64,000 nucleotides of DNA, taken from positions 16,524,311 to 16,588,310 of the forward strand of contig NC_019859.2 in assembly GCF_002234675.1 (NCBI RefSeq), in the 5' to 3' direction. Positions 43,145 through 56,762 of this stretch are shown piece by piece. Position 1 is the stretch's first letter; the number at the start of each line of letters is the position of its first letter. Position numbers and translations under genes: made by a program. The stretch comes from Oryzias latipes. Its lineage: Eukaryota; Chordata; Actinopteri; Beloniformes; Adrianichthyidae. The notes below the pieces were generated by a model that did not search any database, was not told where the DNA came from, and worked only from the letters and a program-made list of their open reading frames with translations.

Positions 43145-43671
43145 TGGAGTCCAGATTACCCCTAAGAAAAAGAAAACACTTCCAAATTATTCGTAAACAC
43201 ACACTCTTCCTGTAATGCACTGACAATTTTCAATTGAAATCTACACAGTGTGCACGCTGCGTTATCGGAAAAATTGTGAAGCAACCTTTGCTCAGTCGCT
43301 TTTGTGTTTTCTTTTTAATTCAGAATAGCGTCCTTGTTAATAAAAATATTGTTATACACACACTTTGATACTTGTCTCCAGAGTTCGCTGATAATTTAAA
43401 ATTTCCCTTTGAAAATTATTAAATATATTATCAAATTAACTAAAATGAATCCTTGGGCAGTTCTTAATAGACGTACCTGAGTTTAAAATACCTCAAATTT
43501 GCTTGTAAAATGCAAGTTTTTTTTATTGTTGATGCTAATCGTTAAGACATAAAAAAGAATTTTTCACAAATGCTTTTCTGATGTCTGTAAATAAAACTTT
43601 CTAATTATCTTAATTGTGTTAATCATAATGTAAGATGTATGAAGTATCAGAGAAATGGTTAATTTGTTTTT

Positions 43672-43925
43672 AAATGGTGTATACTTATATAGTGCTTTAC
43701 TGACTTTTCAGAAGGCCCAAAGCTCTTTACAGTCCCACTCCCATTCACCCATGCACACACACTTTCACACTGACGAACACTAGCGCTAACTTATAACCAC
43801 CAGGAGCAATGTAGGGTTCAGTGTGTTGCCCATGGACACCTTGACTCATCGGATTGCAGACTGGGAACCGAACCTGCAGTCTTCCGATCAGAGGTCGACC
43901 GCTCTACCTTTGCCCCACGGCCGCC
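43672..43925 (-). repeat. tRNA-derived SINE, minus orientation
   Basis: On the minus strand the head has AGGTAGAGCGGTCGACC and GGTTCGGTTCCCAGTC (B-box-like). The body is GTGTGTGCATGGGTGAATGG and the tail CTGTAAAGAGCTTTGGGCCT then GCACTATATAAG, the usual 'shared body and tail' of a fish SINE. A related copy is at 57935-58190 in plus orientation. Confidence 0.75.
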
Positions 43926-44702
43926 CCAAAAAGCTCACATTGTCTTCACTACCCTTTGAAATCCACTGTATTTTCCAGGCTGCTGGAGGTATAGCTCTCT
44001 GAAGTCTTCACACAAAAAACTGATGGGAATTTCTATCAGATGATGAGATTTCTATGAGAGGGTCAGGAAACAAACACTGACACCTAGTGGCTGTTTGATC
44101 ACATTCTTCCATGCAATAAACTGTGACTAATCAACATTTCTTTAAAAAAAAGTAGAATTATATTAAACAGGTTTTCTTTAATAAACAGCAGTGCTAAAAT
44201 AATGCCTACTATGCATGACAACATCATTAATCACCCATTCATATTAATGTTTACTTGATAAGGTTGCAAAAATATTATAGTATAGTATTCACGTGTTTTT
44301 TTAAACTGTCATAACTTAAAGCTTTATTGTATTTTCATTATGTGATGTACTTGTAATAAATAAATAATTTAGATAATAATTTGGGGTTGAGAGGTCACCA
44401 AGTCACAACCAAAGATGTACAGTATAAATGTTTGTGTTTGCTTGTGATACACTGTTAACAATAGTTAAAAATTCAAGATGCTTTTTAACAACAGAACTGG
44501 AAAGTTTTTTTTATTTATTTTTGACAATGTTAGTGATTTCCTCCAATCAGCACATGACAGACCGACCGTTTATCCGGAGAGGAAAGTGGGTGAAAGGTGC
44601 GTGACATGAGGACGTCTCTCTGCCAGCTGCTGGTAACTCCAAGACACGTTTAGATACATTATTGAACGATCAAAAACTGCTTCTCTCAAGTCTCATTGGA
44701 GT

Positions 44703-47047
44703 TTGTCAGACTAATAGTCACTTATTTCATTCCTCAAATGCCGGTTTGTCTGAAAGGATGAACTGAATTAATCAAAAAACACTGTTATGACACTATTGCA
44801 AGCAAACGCAGATGCCGCCCCCTCACCTTTAAGAAAGAGGACCTGAAGGCGGACTAATCACTGTCATCGGTATCAATAGCAGCAGTTCCGGTCAAATCTA
44901 TGCAGAAGGACGTTAATGATTTGCTCATTATCTCGTACTTAGTACTTGAGCGTGGAGTTTGGAGTCTGCCCTCCCTGCAGATAAAGCGGAACAGGAGAGG
45001 CTCAGACTCGCTTTGCTCCTCTCTTTTTTTTGGCCTTGTTGGAGCCCTCCAGCCAGTCTCTCTCGTGGTTTGAACAATCTGGCTGCAGGGAGAGCTTACA
45101 ATGTTTGCTGTGGTTCTGTTCCTGCTTTGTGCTGCCTCCTGTCTCTCAGCATCTGCCAAAAGTAAGTTTGTTTTTGTTTTATGTTAGTGGACATTGTGTG
45201 GAAGCATTTAGCAGAGCTGGAGGTTAAATGAAATGTCTGATAAGTTTCAGAAAATGTGTGTAATTCAACAAAAAACTGGTATACATGTTAAGGAAAACTT
45301 GGTTTCACTTCTCTAACCTTCCATACTTTTAAGTTTCAAAGGCTCAAATTCTCAAATGAATGGATTTGATCGGTAGTTACCTTTTTGATCTATGGAGAAT
45401 TCTGAATGTTGCTGTTTAATGAAGCAAGCTGAAGCTACACGTGAAACTGATGAAATCAGAAAATGACACGTCAGTCATCCTCTCCTCACGGCTGAATCTC
45501 TCATCTATCAGGAAGGGCTTTTATCTCCCTCACCTGGAACACTAAAGCAAATGGCTCATGATTGAATCACTTCTGCCCTAATGTCTTGTTTTTCATGACC
45601 CTATTTAACTGGTAGAGGTGAGAAATTTGTCATCAGTCGATAGAATTGAGATAAAATTCAAAACAAAATGACATTTGAAAGGATTTTTTCTGCCCACATG
45701 TGTGTTTGGTACATTTGTTTTTAACAGAGGACTTTTTCCTTTGTTTCTTCAGGTGCTGCTGCTGGACCTCAGCTCCACAACAAACAGCTGTACAAATTCA
45801 GCTACACCACCGAGGTCCTGCTGGACAAGGCCAAGGGGTCAAAAGAGGGCGGGGCTGGCTACAAAATCTCCTCTGAGGTCAAAATCAACCTGGTCTGGAG
45901 GGATCCAAGCAGCAAGGATGACCAGCTGATTCAACTGGCTGTATGTGGGCTGAAAGTTAATGAAAACGGATGAAAGCCAACTAGAATGTTTTTTTGAAAC
46001 AGTTTATAGATCTAACACTACATTTTTGAGGTCAAACAGAGTAAACTATTGCCGTATTTTTAAAAAATTGATTGCAGTTTATAGCTGAAAGTCTGTTGAA
46101 GGTTTTATTCTTTAAAGAACAAAAAGTAATGGGATGATTTTAAGAGTCTCCATTCATTTACACTGAGCAGCTTAAAACATTTTCATTTATAAAATAAATA
46201 ATTAAAAATAAGCTAAACTATAGGCAGGACTCTCCTGAAAGTTAAATGTCTTACAATGCTAAAAGGATGCTAATGATTTTACCTGCGCCTGGAAAACGTA
46301 ATAGAGTAAACGCTACATTAGCACTCACACCACTTTACATCACAACTCTGCCTTTTTCTAACTGATTATGCTAAAAGAAACATAATGTTTGGTTAGAGGG
46401 CTGAGATTTATGCAGACACAAACAATGCTATTCAAGACTTTTGCTCAACTCAACAGATCTCAAACGTGAGGATCGATCACGTGTCGCCAAGATCAGGGAA
46501 GAAAAACATCCTCCAAGGATCCACGGTTGAAAGCATTTTGGGAAAAAACAAACTGGCAGCTCTGACCAAGCCTTTCCTGGTGCATCTGAAAAATGGAAAG
46601 GTAAGAACATTAACACTTCTAATTGATTATTAAAAATCAGAACACAAAGATTAGTTAAGATACATTATTTCCAAAAATATAAGCATTTTTTAACCAGCTC
46701 TCATTATGAAGCCTCTAAAAAATAATGGGATGGTGGGAAGTGAGTGTTTTATCAGAAGCGCTCAGATAATGAAAGTGTACTTATTTTCTCTTAATGCAGT
46801 GATGACGCTGGCAGGGGAAATACCATAGAGAAATGTGTATGTTTGTGTATGTGTGTGTTTGTGCAAAGGTCAGAAGGTTCAGAGGGTTATTAGCTGAAAA
46901 AGTCGCAGTAAAAAAATAACTGGAGGTTGGAGCGGCATCTGCGTTTGCTCGCTATAGTGTCATAACACTGTTTTTCGATTAATTAAGTTCATCCTGACAG
47001 ACAAACCTGCATTTGAGAAATGAAATAAGTGACTATTAGTCTAAAAA
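44703..47047. repeat. Inverted repeat pair around mttp exons 1-3
   Basis: Arm 1 (44703-44817) and arm 2 (46933-47047) are reverse complements over about 115 bp at roughly 90 percent identity. Shared blocks are CGGCATCTGCGTTTGCT, TAGTGTCATAACA, GATTAATT, and AATGAAATAAGTGACTATTA. One arm is just upstream of the mttp promoter and the other is in intron 3. Confidence 0.8.
44954..44990 (+). promoter_or_regulatory. mttp: mttp proximal promoter element (DR1-like) and TATA-like box
   Basis: GGAGTTTGGAGTCTGCCCT (44954-44972) closely resembles the DR1/HNF4-responsive element of mammalian MTTP promoters, where a similar GGAGTTTGGAGTCTGACC is remembered. It is followed 8 bases on by GATAAAG. Both lie 110-150 bases upstream of the ATG, which suits a short 5' UTR. 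Function is inferred from the resemblance. Confidence 0.5.
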
Positions 47048-50000
47048 TGAAGGAAATGAGTTTTGTTAGTGCTTGTGTAAGCATTTTAGTGTACCTGCAG
47101 CTTTGCAAAGCAAAATAAATAGCCTGGTAACCCTTTTGTCAGATTAATTGTTTGTTAATATTTTACTTTACTGTGTCTGAATGTTGGGTTAACCTCAACC
47201 TCAAAAGCAAAAATTACTTTCATAAAAACGTTTATCTTTTCTTATCAGTATTTTTCACTGTAAATGGTTTGAAACACACATTTTTATCAATTTAAGTATT
47301 TATTAACCACCAACAGGTTGTTTCATGTATGTTTTTTAAGGGTGTTGGATGTGTGGAGAGGCATCAAGGTTTTCTTTTACTTTCAGTAAAAAATACTTCA
47401 AACATCATTTATGGAGACATTTTATAAAAGATTTGATGTCTGGTTCAATGTGACGTTAAGCTCTGCGTCTCCGTTGGTGTTACTGCGTTGGTTTCCTCTG
47501 TTTTAGAATTTGAGGAAAAAGGCTCTTATAGGTTCAGTTTTGGTCCTGGCTGATAATGTAACTAGGAGCCACAGATTTGTTTCAAAAAACTGAATTTTAT
47601 TGTCATGGGCTGTTTTCACTTGCATGCATGATTGTTTTGACTGGAACTGTTGTTAAAAATGTAGAATGACCTAGAAACATAGACTGCACTGCAGTAATAG
47701 AGGAGTCCCGTGACCCTATTAAGGATGCCTTATTAACCAATTTTGATGTGGAGTGAATAAAACAAGAGAATGTTACTATTTCAATCACTTTAGTCCCAAA
47801 AACTACTTGATAATAGAACGTTTGGATTCTATTCATTCCTTTGGAAACTAATTTTTCACTTTTTAACAAAACACCAAACCATTGATGGAATTGAAGTGTT
47901 TGCGTATCATTTCTTGTTCTTGAAGTATTTCAAAAGCTAGTTTGTTAAAATAATGTTTTCCTGCACACAATAGAATAATAACCAATGCAATTCAGGAAGG
48001 AATTGATAATGAAGTTTTATTGTCCCCTGTTTTAGAATAGGGTGATATAATTGATTTAAACTGTGGCTGTTGGATTAAACTACTTGCTTTTATTGATTAT
48101 GTCCTTTGCAGACAAAAGCGTTTTACTCTTACTGGACAGAACCTGCAGTCATCAAGAACCTAAAAAGAGGCCTGGCTAGCTTATTGCAATTTCAGCTCCA
48201 AACTGGGAAGGTTGTTGAGGTAAACTACATACTTCTTTTTTTGTATTTAATTATAGAATGATAATAACTCAATTGATTTAAGACACCTAAGAGATAAAAA
48301 GAAAAAGAAAGGTTTTAATGAATGCAACTAATCAAACTAGTAATGTTGTTTAACAGAATGACATTTCTGGAAGATGTACTGTCCAGTACCAGGCAGCTAA
48401 AGATCAAATCACAAGAACCAAGATCCTGGACACATGCAAGACTTCAGAAACTGGATTTACCACACATAGTAAGGTTAGTCAAAAACCAAAACCAACGTAT
48501 CATTCTAAACATTCATTTTGTTTGAAAAGTTGCTAATTTTGTTTTTTTATAATGACCATTCCAGGTGTTGGGTGTGGGCAGGAAGTCCAGCTCTGTTACG
48601 GTGTTCACCCTAGAAGATGGTTTTATCCGTTCTGCTGTGGCTGAAGAAACGCACTCACTGGCTGTCAATGCTCGCAGATCCACTGCAGCCAAAGTTGTGT
48701 CCAGGTATGGAAAACTTGTGATGTTTCAGTAAAAAATTATCAAAAGAACACCATTAAGCACTAAACCAGCTAAGAAATTACCTATTGAAGTAGATTTCCA
48801 TCACTGCTATTTTTCCACAGTAGTTTAAATCCCTCCTCTTGTTGGATTTGCACAAATGAGTATTCATGGATCCTTCAATACCTTATTAATCTTTTAAATA
48901 CATGTCTATCACCTTTCTAGGCAAACCCTCGTCAAGACTGGTAAGGAGGCCGGCCCACCGGAGGTTGCTGGGAAAGATGTTGCCAGCGTTGTGAAGTCAG
49001 TTGATGGCAAACTCGCTGCTGTTGGAATTGTGGCGGAGAAAGTCAAATCAAAGTGCAAAGGCTGTCCAACGGTGTGTATTTATTCTTTACCCTTTTGCTT
49101 TCCTAGACAGATTTGTGTATTAGGTCATATACCCACACTTGGGAGCCTGAAGTAAAATGCAAAAGACAAAGTAAATTGTTGAAAATTTCTGAAACCCCCC
49201 CACAAACTATCACATTTTTTTGTGTAATTACCAATTTTTGATTAGCAAAAAACATGTTTAAGGTTTAATCCTGGAAGCTATAAATTTTTATTTAATTGAA
49301 GTGTAGACTACATTTCATAAGTGCATTTCAGTAGATCATCTTATGGACATTGCTGTTCATTAGAAACCCCAAAACAGCAAAAATGTAACTTAAATCATTA
49401 TTATAAGTATACTAGGAGCTTAAGCAGTTGCACTAATAAAATAGCTATTTTTTCTTCAGTAAACATTCTTATTTCCAACTGGCTGCACAAAAGTGTGGAT
49501 GAGCTGCTCAAGTTATTTACAAATTTACTCCTGATAGCTGCACATTAGTAACCAGATACTGTGTATTTTTGTATTTTAATTACTGACTGAAGATGATATG
49601 TCCTCCAATTCCCTGTCCCATTTTAATTTCCCCCCTTAGCTTTTTGAGCATTGGCAGGCCGAACAGAAGCAGCTGGAGCCAGCGAGCCTGTCCAAAGCGT
49701 CGGCTCCTCGCAGCTTCCTGGCCCTGATCCAGAGCATTAGGAAGGCGTCCAAGGACGAGATCCTAAAAGTGCTGAAGAGTGCCAGCAAGACTTCTCTGTA
49801 AACCATCCCTCACCTCATGCAATATCATGTTTTCTTCTACTGGCATCGTGCTGTCAGCTGAAATTGTTTAAACTTCGAAGACTGCAGGTTGATGGATGCT
49901 GTTATCTCTGCGCTGTTTTGTTTGATTGCTCTCTGCTGACATCAGACCCCAGGTGGTCGACGCCGTGACCTCCTCCCAAACTCCAGAGTCTCTGGATGCC

Positions 50001-53000
50001 ATGATTGAGTTTCTGAACTTCACCGACGCAAAGGGCCTGGTTCTGCAGGAGAGATTTCTTTATGCGTGTGGCTTTGCCTCCCATCCCAATGAGAGGATGC
50101 TTCATGCTTTGCTGGTGAGTTTGTGTTAAAATGCTGCGTTTTAATCCTTTTAATTTACCGTAATTTCCTTAGTTTAAAAATTTTATGCAAAAACCAAGGT
50201 AAAGTTAGAAATACTTTTTTATCAGTTCTTAAAGACCCACTGCTGTGAAAATCGTCTTTTTAATTTGATATAGTGGAATTTTTCTGATGATAGAGGACAC
50301 ATGCAAAGAAAATTAGGCTTAAAATTGTATTTCTGAGTATTTCTTTATTTAAATCATTGTGAATCAGGAGCAGACGCAAAAATGCAGTTTAAAAAAGAAT
50401 TTATTTGGGACATAGAAAATATACTGAGTGGACCACAAACTCTCCAAACTCCAAGCTCTCAGTAACAAAGGAGGTGAAAGGGGGCGGGGTTGCTCTGCAT
50501 CAGATGTCCCGCCCACAACTGAGAGCCGAAATTCTAATAAACAACTGCCACTTTTCAGAAAACAAACAGTTTTTGAAAACTTTCGGCTAAAATTGACAAA
50601 TCATAATTTGAAAAACAACTGGGAGTGCTTTTAATATAGTTTAAAACATGACTGGACTGGGTCTTTCAAAGCCCTAACATGGCATTTTTTTGTTTTTATT
50701 GCCATAAAAACAGTATTCACATTCTAAACTGCATTACTTTTAAATTGTTTTTAGTTATCGATTTTATATGTGTGATTTACTCTCTGCCCTTATTTAGGAT
50801 ATTTCCAAAGGAAAGATTGGCAGTGAAGAGATCAAAGAATCCGTTGTGATCATTATGGGAGCTCTGGTCCATAAGCTCTGTTTGAAAGGAGGCTGCAACT
50901 TACCAGTGAGGAACACATTACTGTTTTAATTTTCTTGCAACCTTTACTGATAACATGTCCAAATTTGGCAAGAAAAGAGCAGATAAATGACTTTCTGTTG
51001 AATGTCTTGCTATCAGACAGTGGTACAGGTGAAGAAAATGATCTTAGAGGGGCCGGACAACACAAAAGTTGAGTCTGAGGTCCAGGTTTACCTTCTGGCC
51101 CTGAAGAATTCTCTTCTGCCAGAAGCCATTCCAATTTTTACCAAATATGCTGAGTCAGAGGTGGGATCTTACAACACCATCGCACTGACAGCCCTGCAGA
51201 GATATGACGTCAGTCTCATAACCAGTGAGGTGAGTGACGGTAAAGCTAACTTTTAAGGAATTTTAGTATGAAAGCAGCTGGACAAATGGAAAAACCCTCT
51301 TTCAGGTCAAAAGGACAGTCAACAGGATTTACCACCAGACTCAGAGGATCTATGAGAAAAACGTCAGAGTCGCTGCTGCTGATGTCATTCTCAGCAGCAA
51401 CCCCTCCTACATGGAGGTGAAAAATCTGCTCCTGTCCATCGGAAACTTGCCTCATGAAATGAACAAATACATGCTGTCAAAAATCCAAGACAATCTTCGC
51501 TTCCAGCTTCCTGCAAGGTGTGCTAGAGGGAAAAGACAATTAACACAAGCTACTTTGTTATGAAGCTGAACATAAATGAAAATGTGCAATAGTGTGACCA
51601 TTGTGAATAATAAAATAATGTAATTATTTTATTGTGTTTTTGCAGTAAGGTCATACGACAAGCTCTGAAGGACATGGTTTCCCATAACTATGATCGCTTT
51701 TCTAAAGTTGGGTCATCTTCTGCATTTTCAGGATTCATGGCACGTAAGTAAAAAAAGAATACAAATATTTTTTAATAGACATCATTAGTTTTTCATTTTT
51801 TCTGCAACTAATGTGGAAACATTTTAAACAGAGATGGTAACAGCAAAGCTACATGTGTTTAATTATACAAATATGAAGCTTTGTCCCCTTATGTGTAGAT
51901 TCCTTATAAATAACTTTTAACAAAATAATGTATGCTCAAATATGCAATATAAATATTTATAACATCTTGTATACTATCATTTCAATTTGCATTTAAACTC
52001 ATAAACTCTTCTTCATTGACTGAAATGTCCAATACCCGGTCCAGATGATCTTATCTAACTTGCATATATTTACAAAATTATAACCTCCAGCCATTTTGAA
52101 ATTTAGACTTTAGTAAATGTATTTGTAAATTTAAATCAAGTGTCTTGGCATACACATACAAGCAAATGCAGATGGAAAAGAATACTGTACATACTAATTC
52201 AGATAAACTCACAGTAGCACACAGTTACATTTTCATTTGAACCAGATTGCTTGAACTCCTTGAAACAGGAGTTTGCTTCTTACTAGAACATGATTCTCCT
52301 AAAACAGGGGCCAGTTCTTGAACATAAAAGAAACTAAATCAAACCAGTGAAGAATAAAAGTGAAAAGATTCCTTCGATACATGCCTGGCAAAGAATAGAC
52401 TGACAACATACTTTTCCATCTCTTATTTTTAATTAGGATATACAAAGTCTTTTCCAATATTTCTTCATTAAAACTGTCTCTGAATTCAGAAAATCTTCAA
52501 ACCTCACATACATGATGCAAAATGATTAAATTATTTTTAAAAACTACAGAAAACTTGCCCCCTGCACTCACTACACACAAAAAGACTGAGTAATCTATTA
52601 ATATTTACCGAAGATTTATTAAAATGTTCTTGTCCAATTGTGCAAAGGACTCCTTAAAATGATCTAATCAGATTCCTTATTGCTGGAACTATTGCAGACT
52701 CCTGATCATCCAAATTTGTCTCATTTTGAAGTAATTAACGCAGACTGTTTCAGTTTTTTTATTAATATTATGTCTTCCAGCAACTTATGGTGCTGTAATG
52801 CAACATAATGCTGGCTATTATTAGCATGTGTTTTTCAGGACCCTAGTAGTAAAAACTGTAATTGTATTATGAAATCCGGTTTTGTTTTTGGCCTACATCC
52901 ACTGTTCAATCAGAGCAGGCTTTGCTTTTTCGTTCTCAGAATCTACAAGAGATCATTTATTTTAAAAAACGTTTGCTTTAAGTGTAATTCAACTAAATCT

Positions 53001-56000
53001 GCTCCTTGTAAAAAACACAAAATAGTATATTTTTCTTGCTTTATTAGTTAAATCAGTCCTTTTCTTGCAGGATCGGGCGACTTAACCTCCACATACAGTT
53101 TGGACATCCTGTATTCAGGCTCTGGGATCCTGAGAAGAAGCAACATGAATATTTATGGTGCTAGTAAAGATGCAATGCTTCATGGATTGCAGGTATACAC
53201 ACTATTCAAATCTCAAAAATGTACAGCATAATTGCACACCAACACAAGGTAATAAACATCGGCTGTTAAACCTGTTTCTCAGGTGGCGATTGAGGCCCAG
53301 GGTCTGGAGTCCCTCATTGCTGCAACGCCTGATGAAGGAGAGGAAGACCTGGAGTCATTTGCTGGGATGTCAGCTCTGCTGTTTGATGTTCAGCTTCGCC
53401 CTGTCACTTTCTTCAAAGGTTATAGCGACCTCATGGCCAAAATGTTCTCCATGACTGGAGATCCCATGAACGTAGTGAAGGGACTGATCCTGCTGACTGA
53501 CCACTCTGAGGTACCAGAACACCTAACTCACAGTAAAAAACACGGGACAGCACAGTTGATGTGTAACTGTCCATCATATGAGGGTTTTTTACATTTGCAG
53601 GTTCACTGAAAAAGTTCTGTTTTTCATTAAGCACTCATGTTTTGCTGTTTTTTAAACCTGAATCTGACTTTTGCACACGAAACAGTGACAAGCTGACTGT
53701 ACATTTATGGCAGTCTTACTGAGCTACCAAGATAATGTTTATGCCATTTTCAGCAAAGCAGAATAGGAAAAAAAAATTACAACAGAGGAAGAGAGCCAAG
53801 ATAAAAATAAAAACAAAGGATTTGATGAGAATAAAGATATAAAATTATGAGAATAAAAGTTGTAAACTTAAAAGAATAAAATCGAAATATTATTTTAAAA
53901 AGTTAAAAAATTACAAGTTAAATTCAGAGAAAAAAGTCATAATTTTGCAAGAAGTTGTAATTTGAGAAAAAGTAAAAAATTCACAAGAATAAAGTTATAA
54001 AAGAAGAAAACTGTCAACCTATTACAAGAATAAACTTATAGAATTATGAGTACAACAGTCAATATTTTACAATAATAAAGTAATAATTTCAAATGAGACA
54101 TTTATTTTATTTATTTTTTATTTTTAAGGCTGTCTTAATTTTCATAAAATTATCTAAAATATCTGAGAAAACAAAAATCACAAAAAAGAAAAAAAGAAGT
54201 TAAATTCCACACACAAAACTTTAAAATGTATCTTGCCATTTCTGTTTGTGTTTAACATGGAATGTGCAAATAAACCTCATTAACTTTTTTTCACACCAAA
54301 GCCACAAAAAACTAAATCTTGACTCTTGAATCTTTTGCAGTTAGGTCAGTAAGTCAAAAAGATATGTTTGGCTGCCTCCTTCTATAACAAATAGACTTCA
54401 CATAGTTAAAGAGTAGTTGTTATACTAGCAGAGATCACTTGGGTTACAGACTGAATAGAGAACCAGACATTCAAACATCCTGCATTTCCCCAGGGAAAGT
54501 TGGATTATTTGCAGCATCAAGTATTACATGACATTGACACCATTGCTGTCTGTGGCAGTTTCCCCAACAGTTGTTTTGCATTGCAGTTGTCAGGTTGAGT
54601 AATGACTGGGAGGAAATGTGTGCACATTGAACAAGGACTTTTCTAAATACATTTCTTGAATTTCATTTATCTTTCCGTTGTAAAGTAAAATGATTTAAAA
54701 ACGTGTTTGTGTTGCTTTATTCCCAATCTGTCCTTCTGCAGGTGCTTCAGTTGCAATCTGGTCTGAAGGCCAATGCAGAGTTTCAAGGAGGGTTAGCCAT
54801 TGACATTTCTGGAGGGATGGAGATAAGCCTCTGGTACAGGGAGTCCAAGACCAGCGTCAACAACAGGTATGGTTCAAAAGCGTTCAGTATTCATTTTAAG
54901 TGAGTGACTGTAAGGCTTTCACAAACAACCAGGACAACATGTATATGTACACACATGTTGGATTATCTTGCCCAAAGTACACTATGTACTGTATGATGTA
55001 ACATACTTGCAGGTCAAAGGTCTTTTTGATGGGCAGATATTTCTCAGAAAATAATCTTAGTCACTAAATGGGAAATTATTTTTGCTCCAGCTAGGATCAT
55101 TGATGCTGGAGACAAGGGAACCCGGCTGGGTCTATAAGTGTCGTCTGATTCAGATGTTCCAGTGACGCCTCCTCACCTCGTGTGACAGTGACATCAGTTG
55201 TGTTTGCTTTCTCTATTTTAATACGTCACGGTCAACACGCAGCAGTTGAAATTGCAGCACATCATCATTCTGGAATCAGACGGCACATGTCAGCTGGTAA
55301 TGAAACAGGGCTTAGCCGTAATGCTGCCGGTTTTTCACATTCAAAAAATAAATGAGGTTTTTCTGCAGAAGACTGATCCATAATGCGGGTAGGGCTCATT
55401 GTTTGTTCCAAGTTTGGAAATTACCCAGGTATCCAGCTGCACTATGTTGTCAATTCAGAGAAAGTCCCTTAAAGAAACAGATCAAACACATTTTTGACTT
55501 ACTTACCCATTTACTCCAACTTCTAGACGGCGGAAAAACATTTGTCATGTCTTCAAATTAGAGTTTAAGATCGCTTGTGTGCAGAAGAATGACAGAAGCA
55601 GGTGAATGGCTCAGCACAGTTGTACCTCTTCCACTCTGATAATAGTAGAGCGGGCTATCTATAGAGGCAGAACAAACCACACAGGCATTTTTTCCAAAGC
55701 ATGTTTCTCTGGACAAAGTGACAGAGGCTAGATTTTCTGCACTTTCAATTGAAACATGGAGAAGAAGCTCAGTAGCATAGTAAGGTAAACTACACTGCAC
55801 TTTTTGGTGCTGTTGAGTCACAAATTAGATTTTAAAAAATCCTAATTATGAGTGACTGTTCTGAGTGACCTTACTATGTCTCATGAAAAATTGAGTAGAT
55901 AAATGATCATTAAAAATGGCAACTAAAGACCTGACGTGTCAAAAGATAATATTTCAAGCTTTTTTATTTTCCTGGTTTTAAATAAAAAAGATTATTCGGA

Positions 56001-56762
56001 AAACTGAATACTCTAAAAAGTAGGTTGGGAATTTTAAAGTTTTGCTGTTCAGAAGTGTTTAAACATCCATCATTTTTGTTAAATAACATTATTTTTTACA
56101 ACAATATAATATTATCCCACAACGGCTGCTGTTTCCTTTTTGTACATGATCAAATCTTTGCTGCCCCACTTATCAATAACAGGAATTTGATCTATTTGGG
56201 CACCAGAGGTAACCATGTAGGTTTGAACCAATAGATCACCTCACATTGCCAGTTTTGAAGTTTTAAAAGGAAAAACAACAGGTGACACAAACATGCATGA
56301 CTCAAGTGTTGTCAAATGTGTTGACAGTAGTTCTCTTTGGTTGCCATTCTAGGGGCGCGTTAGTGGTTACTGGCAATGTGACTGTGGACATGGACTTCTT
56401 AAGGGCAGGCATGGAGGTCAGCTTCGAAACTGAGGCTTCGTTGGACTTCATCACCACTGTACAGTTCTCAGAATACCCTTTTCTGGTGTGCATGCAGATG
56501 GACAAAGCTACCTTCCCAGTCAGGTACTGTTAAAATATTTAAAAAAAAAATTCACCAATTGCTCCTAAATGAACTGTCAATCTCCAACTCTTTGTTTTTC
56601 TTTTTTTCTTTTAGGGAATATCTTACCAAGTACGAGCACGTGTCCTCAGGGAAGAGCTCTCAGCTGCGAAAGCAGAGGAGGCTGATCGTCTCTGGCTCTG
56701 AATTCCCTCTGCATCAGGAAAACTCAAACATGTGCAAGAGAGTTTTTGACTCCAGCTGGTAG
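45101..56762 (+). CDS. mttp: Microsomal triglyceride transfer protein large subunit, 18 exons
   Basis: This ER-lumen lipid transfer protein works with protein disulfide isomerase to load triglyceride onto apolipoprotein B in enterocytes, liver and the fish yolk layer. Exons: 45101-45161, 45753-45940, 46457-46600, 48112-48219, 48357-48473, 48565-48704, 48921-49071, 49640-49797, 49946-50114, 50798-50905, 51017-51229, 51306-51517, 51646-51743, 53071-53192, 53283-53510, 54742-54866, 56353-56523, 56615-56762. All phases close, giving 886 residues (human 894, 18 exons). It starts [19 protein letters not shown] (signal peptide). The vitellogenin-like N-terminal barrel follows ([28 protein letters not shown]). 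Next come the alpha-helical domain (about 300-600: [32 protein letters not shown]) and C-terminal lipid-cavity sheets ending [10 protein letters not shown]. Intact. Confidence 0.97.
50231..50666. mobile_element. MITE with AAAGACCCA ends in mttp intron 9
   Basis: It starts AAAGACCCACTGCTGTGAAA and ends GACTGGACTGGGTCTTT, a 9-bp inverted repeat. There is no coding content. A diverged relative lies at 35990-36150. Confidence 0.6.
51760..53060 (+). other. mttp intron 13, nothing further seen
   Basis: 1.3 kb of AT-rich, unique-looking sequence. No transposon ends, SINE boxes or extra exons were recognised. Confidence 0.4.
53770..54120 (+). repeat. Imperfect AGAATAAA-type repeat tract in mttp intron 15
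   Basis: Variants of 'GAGAATAAAGT-TATAAAATTA' recur every 20-30 bases over 350 bp. This purine-rich low-complexity tract is typical of decayed fish MITEs. There are many AATAAA hexamers in sense orientation. Confidence 0.6.
54870..56340 (+). other. mttp intron 16, nothing further seen
   Basis: 1.5 kb between well-defined exons. Short frames on both strands lack any known motif, and no complete mobile element was found. Confidence 0.4.

Noticed and set aside
53770-54120. Matrix-attachment or replication-origin-like AT tract
   Set aside because: AT-rich repeats of this sort are common in fish introns; nothing specific supports a functional claim.
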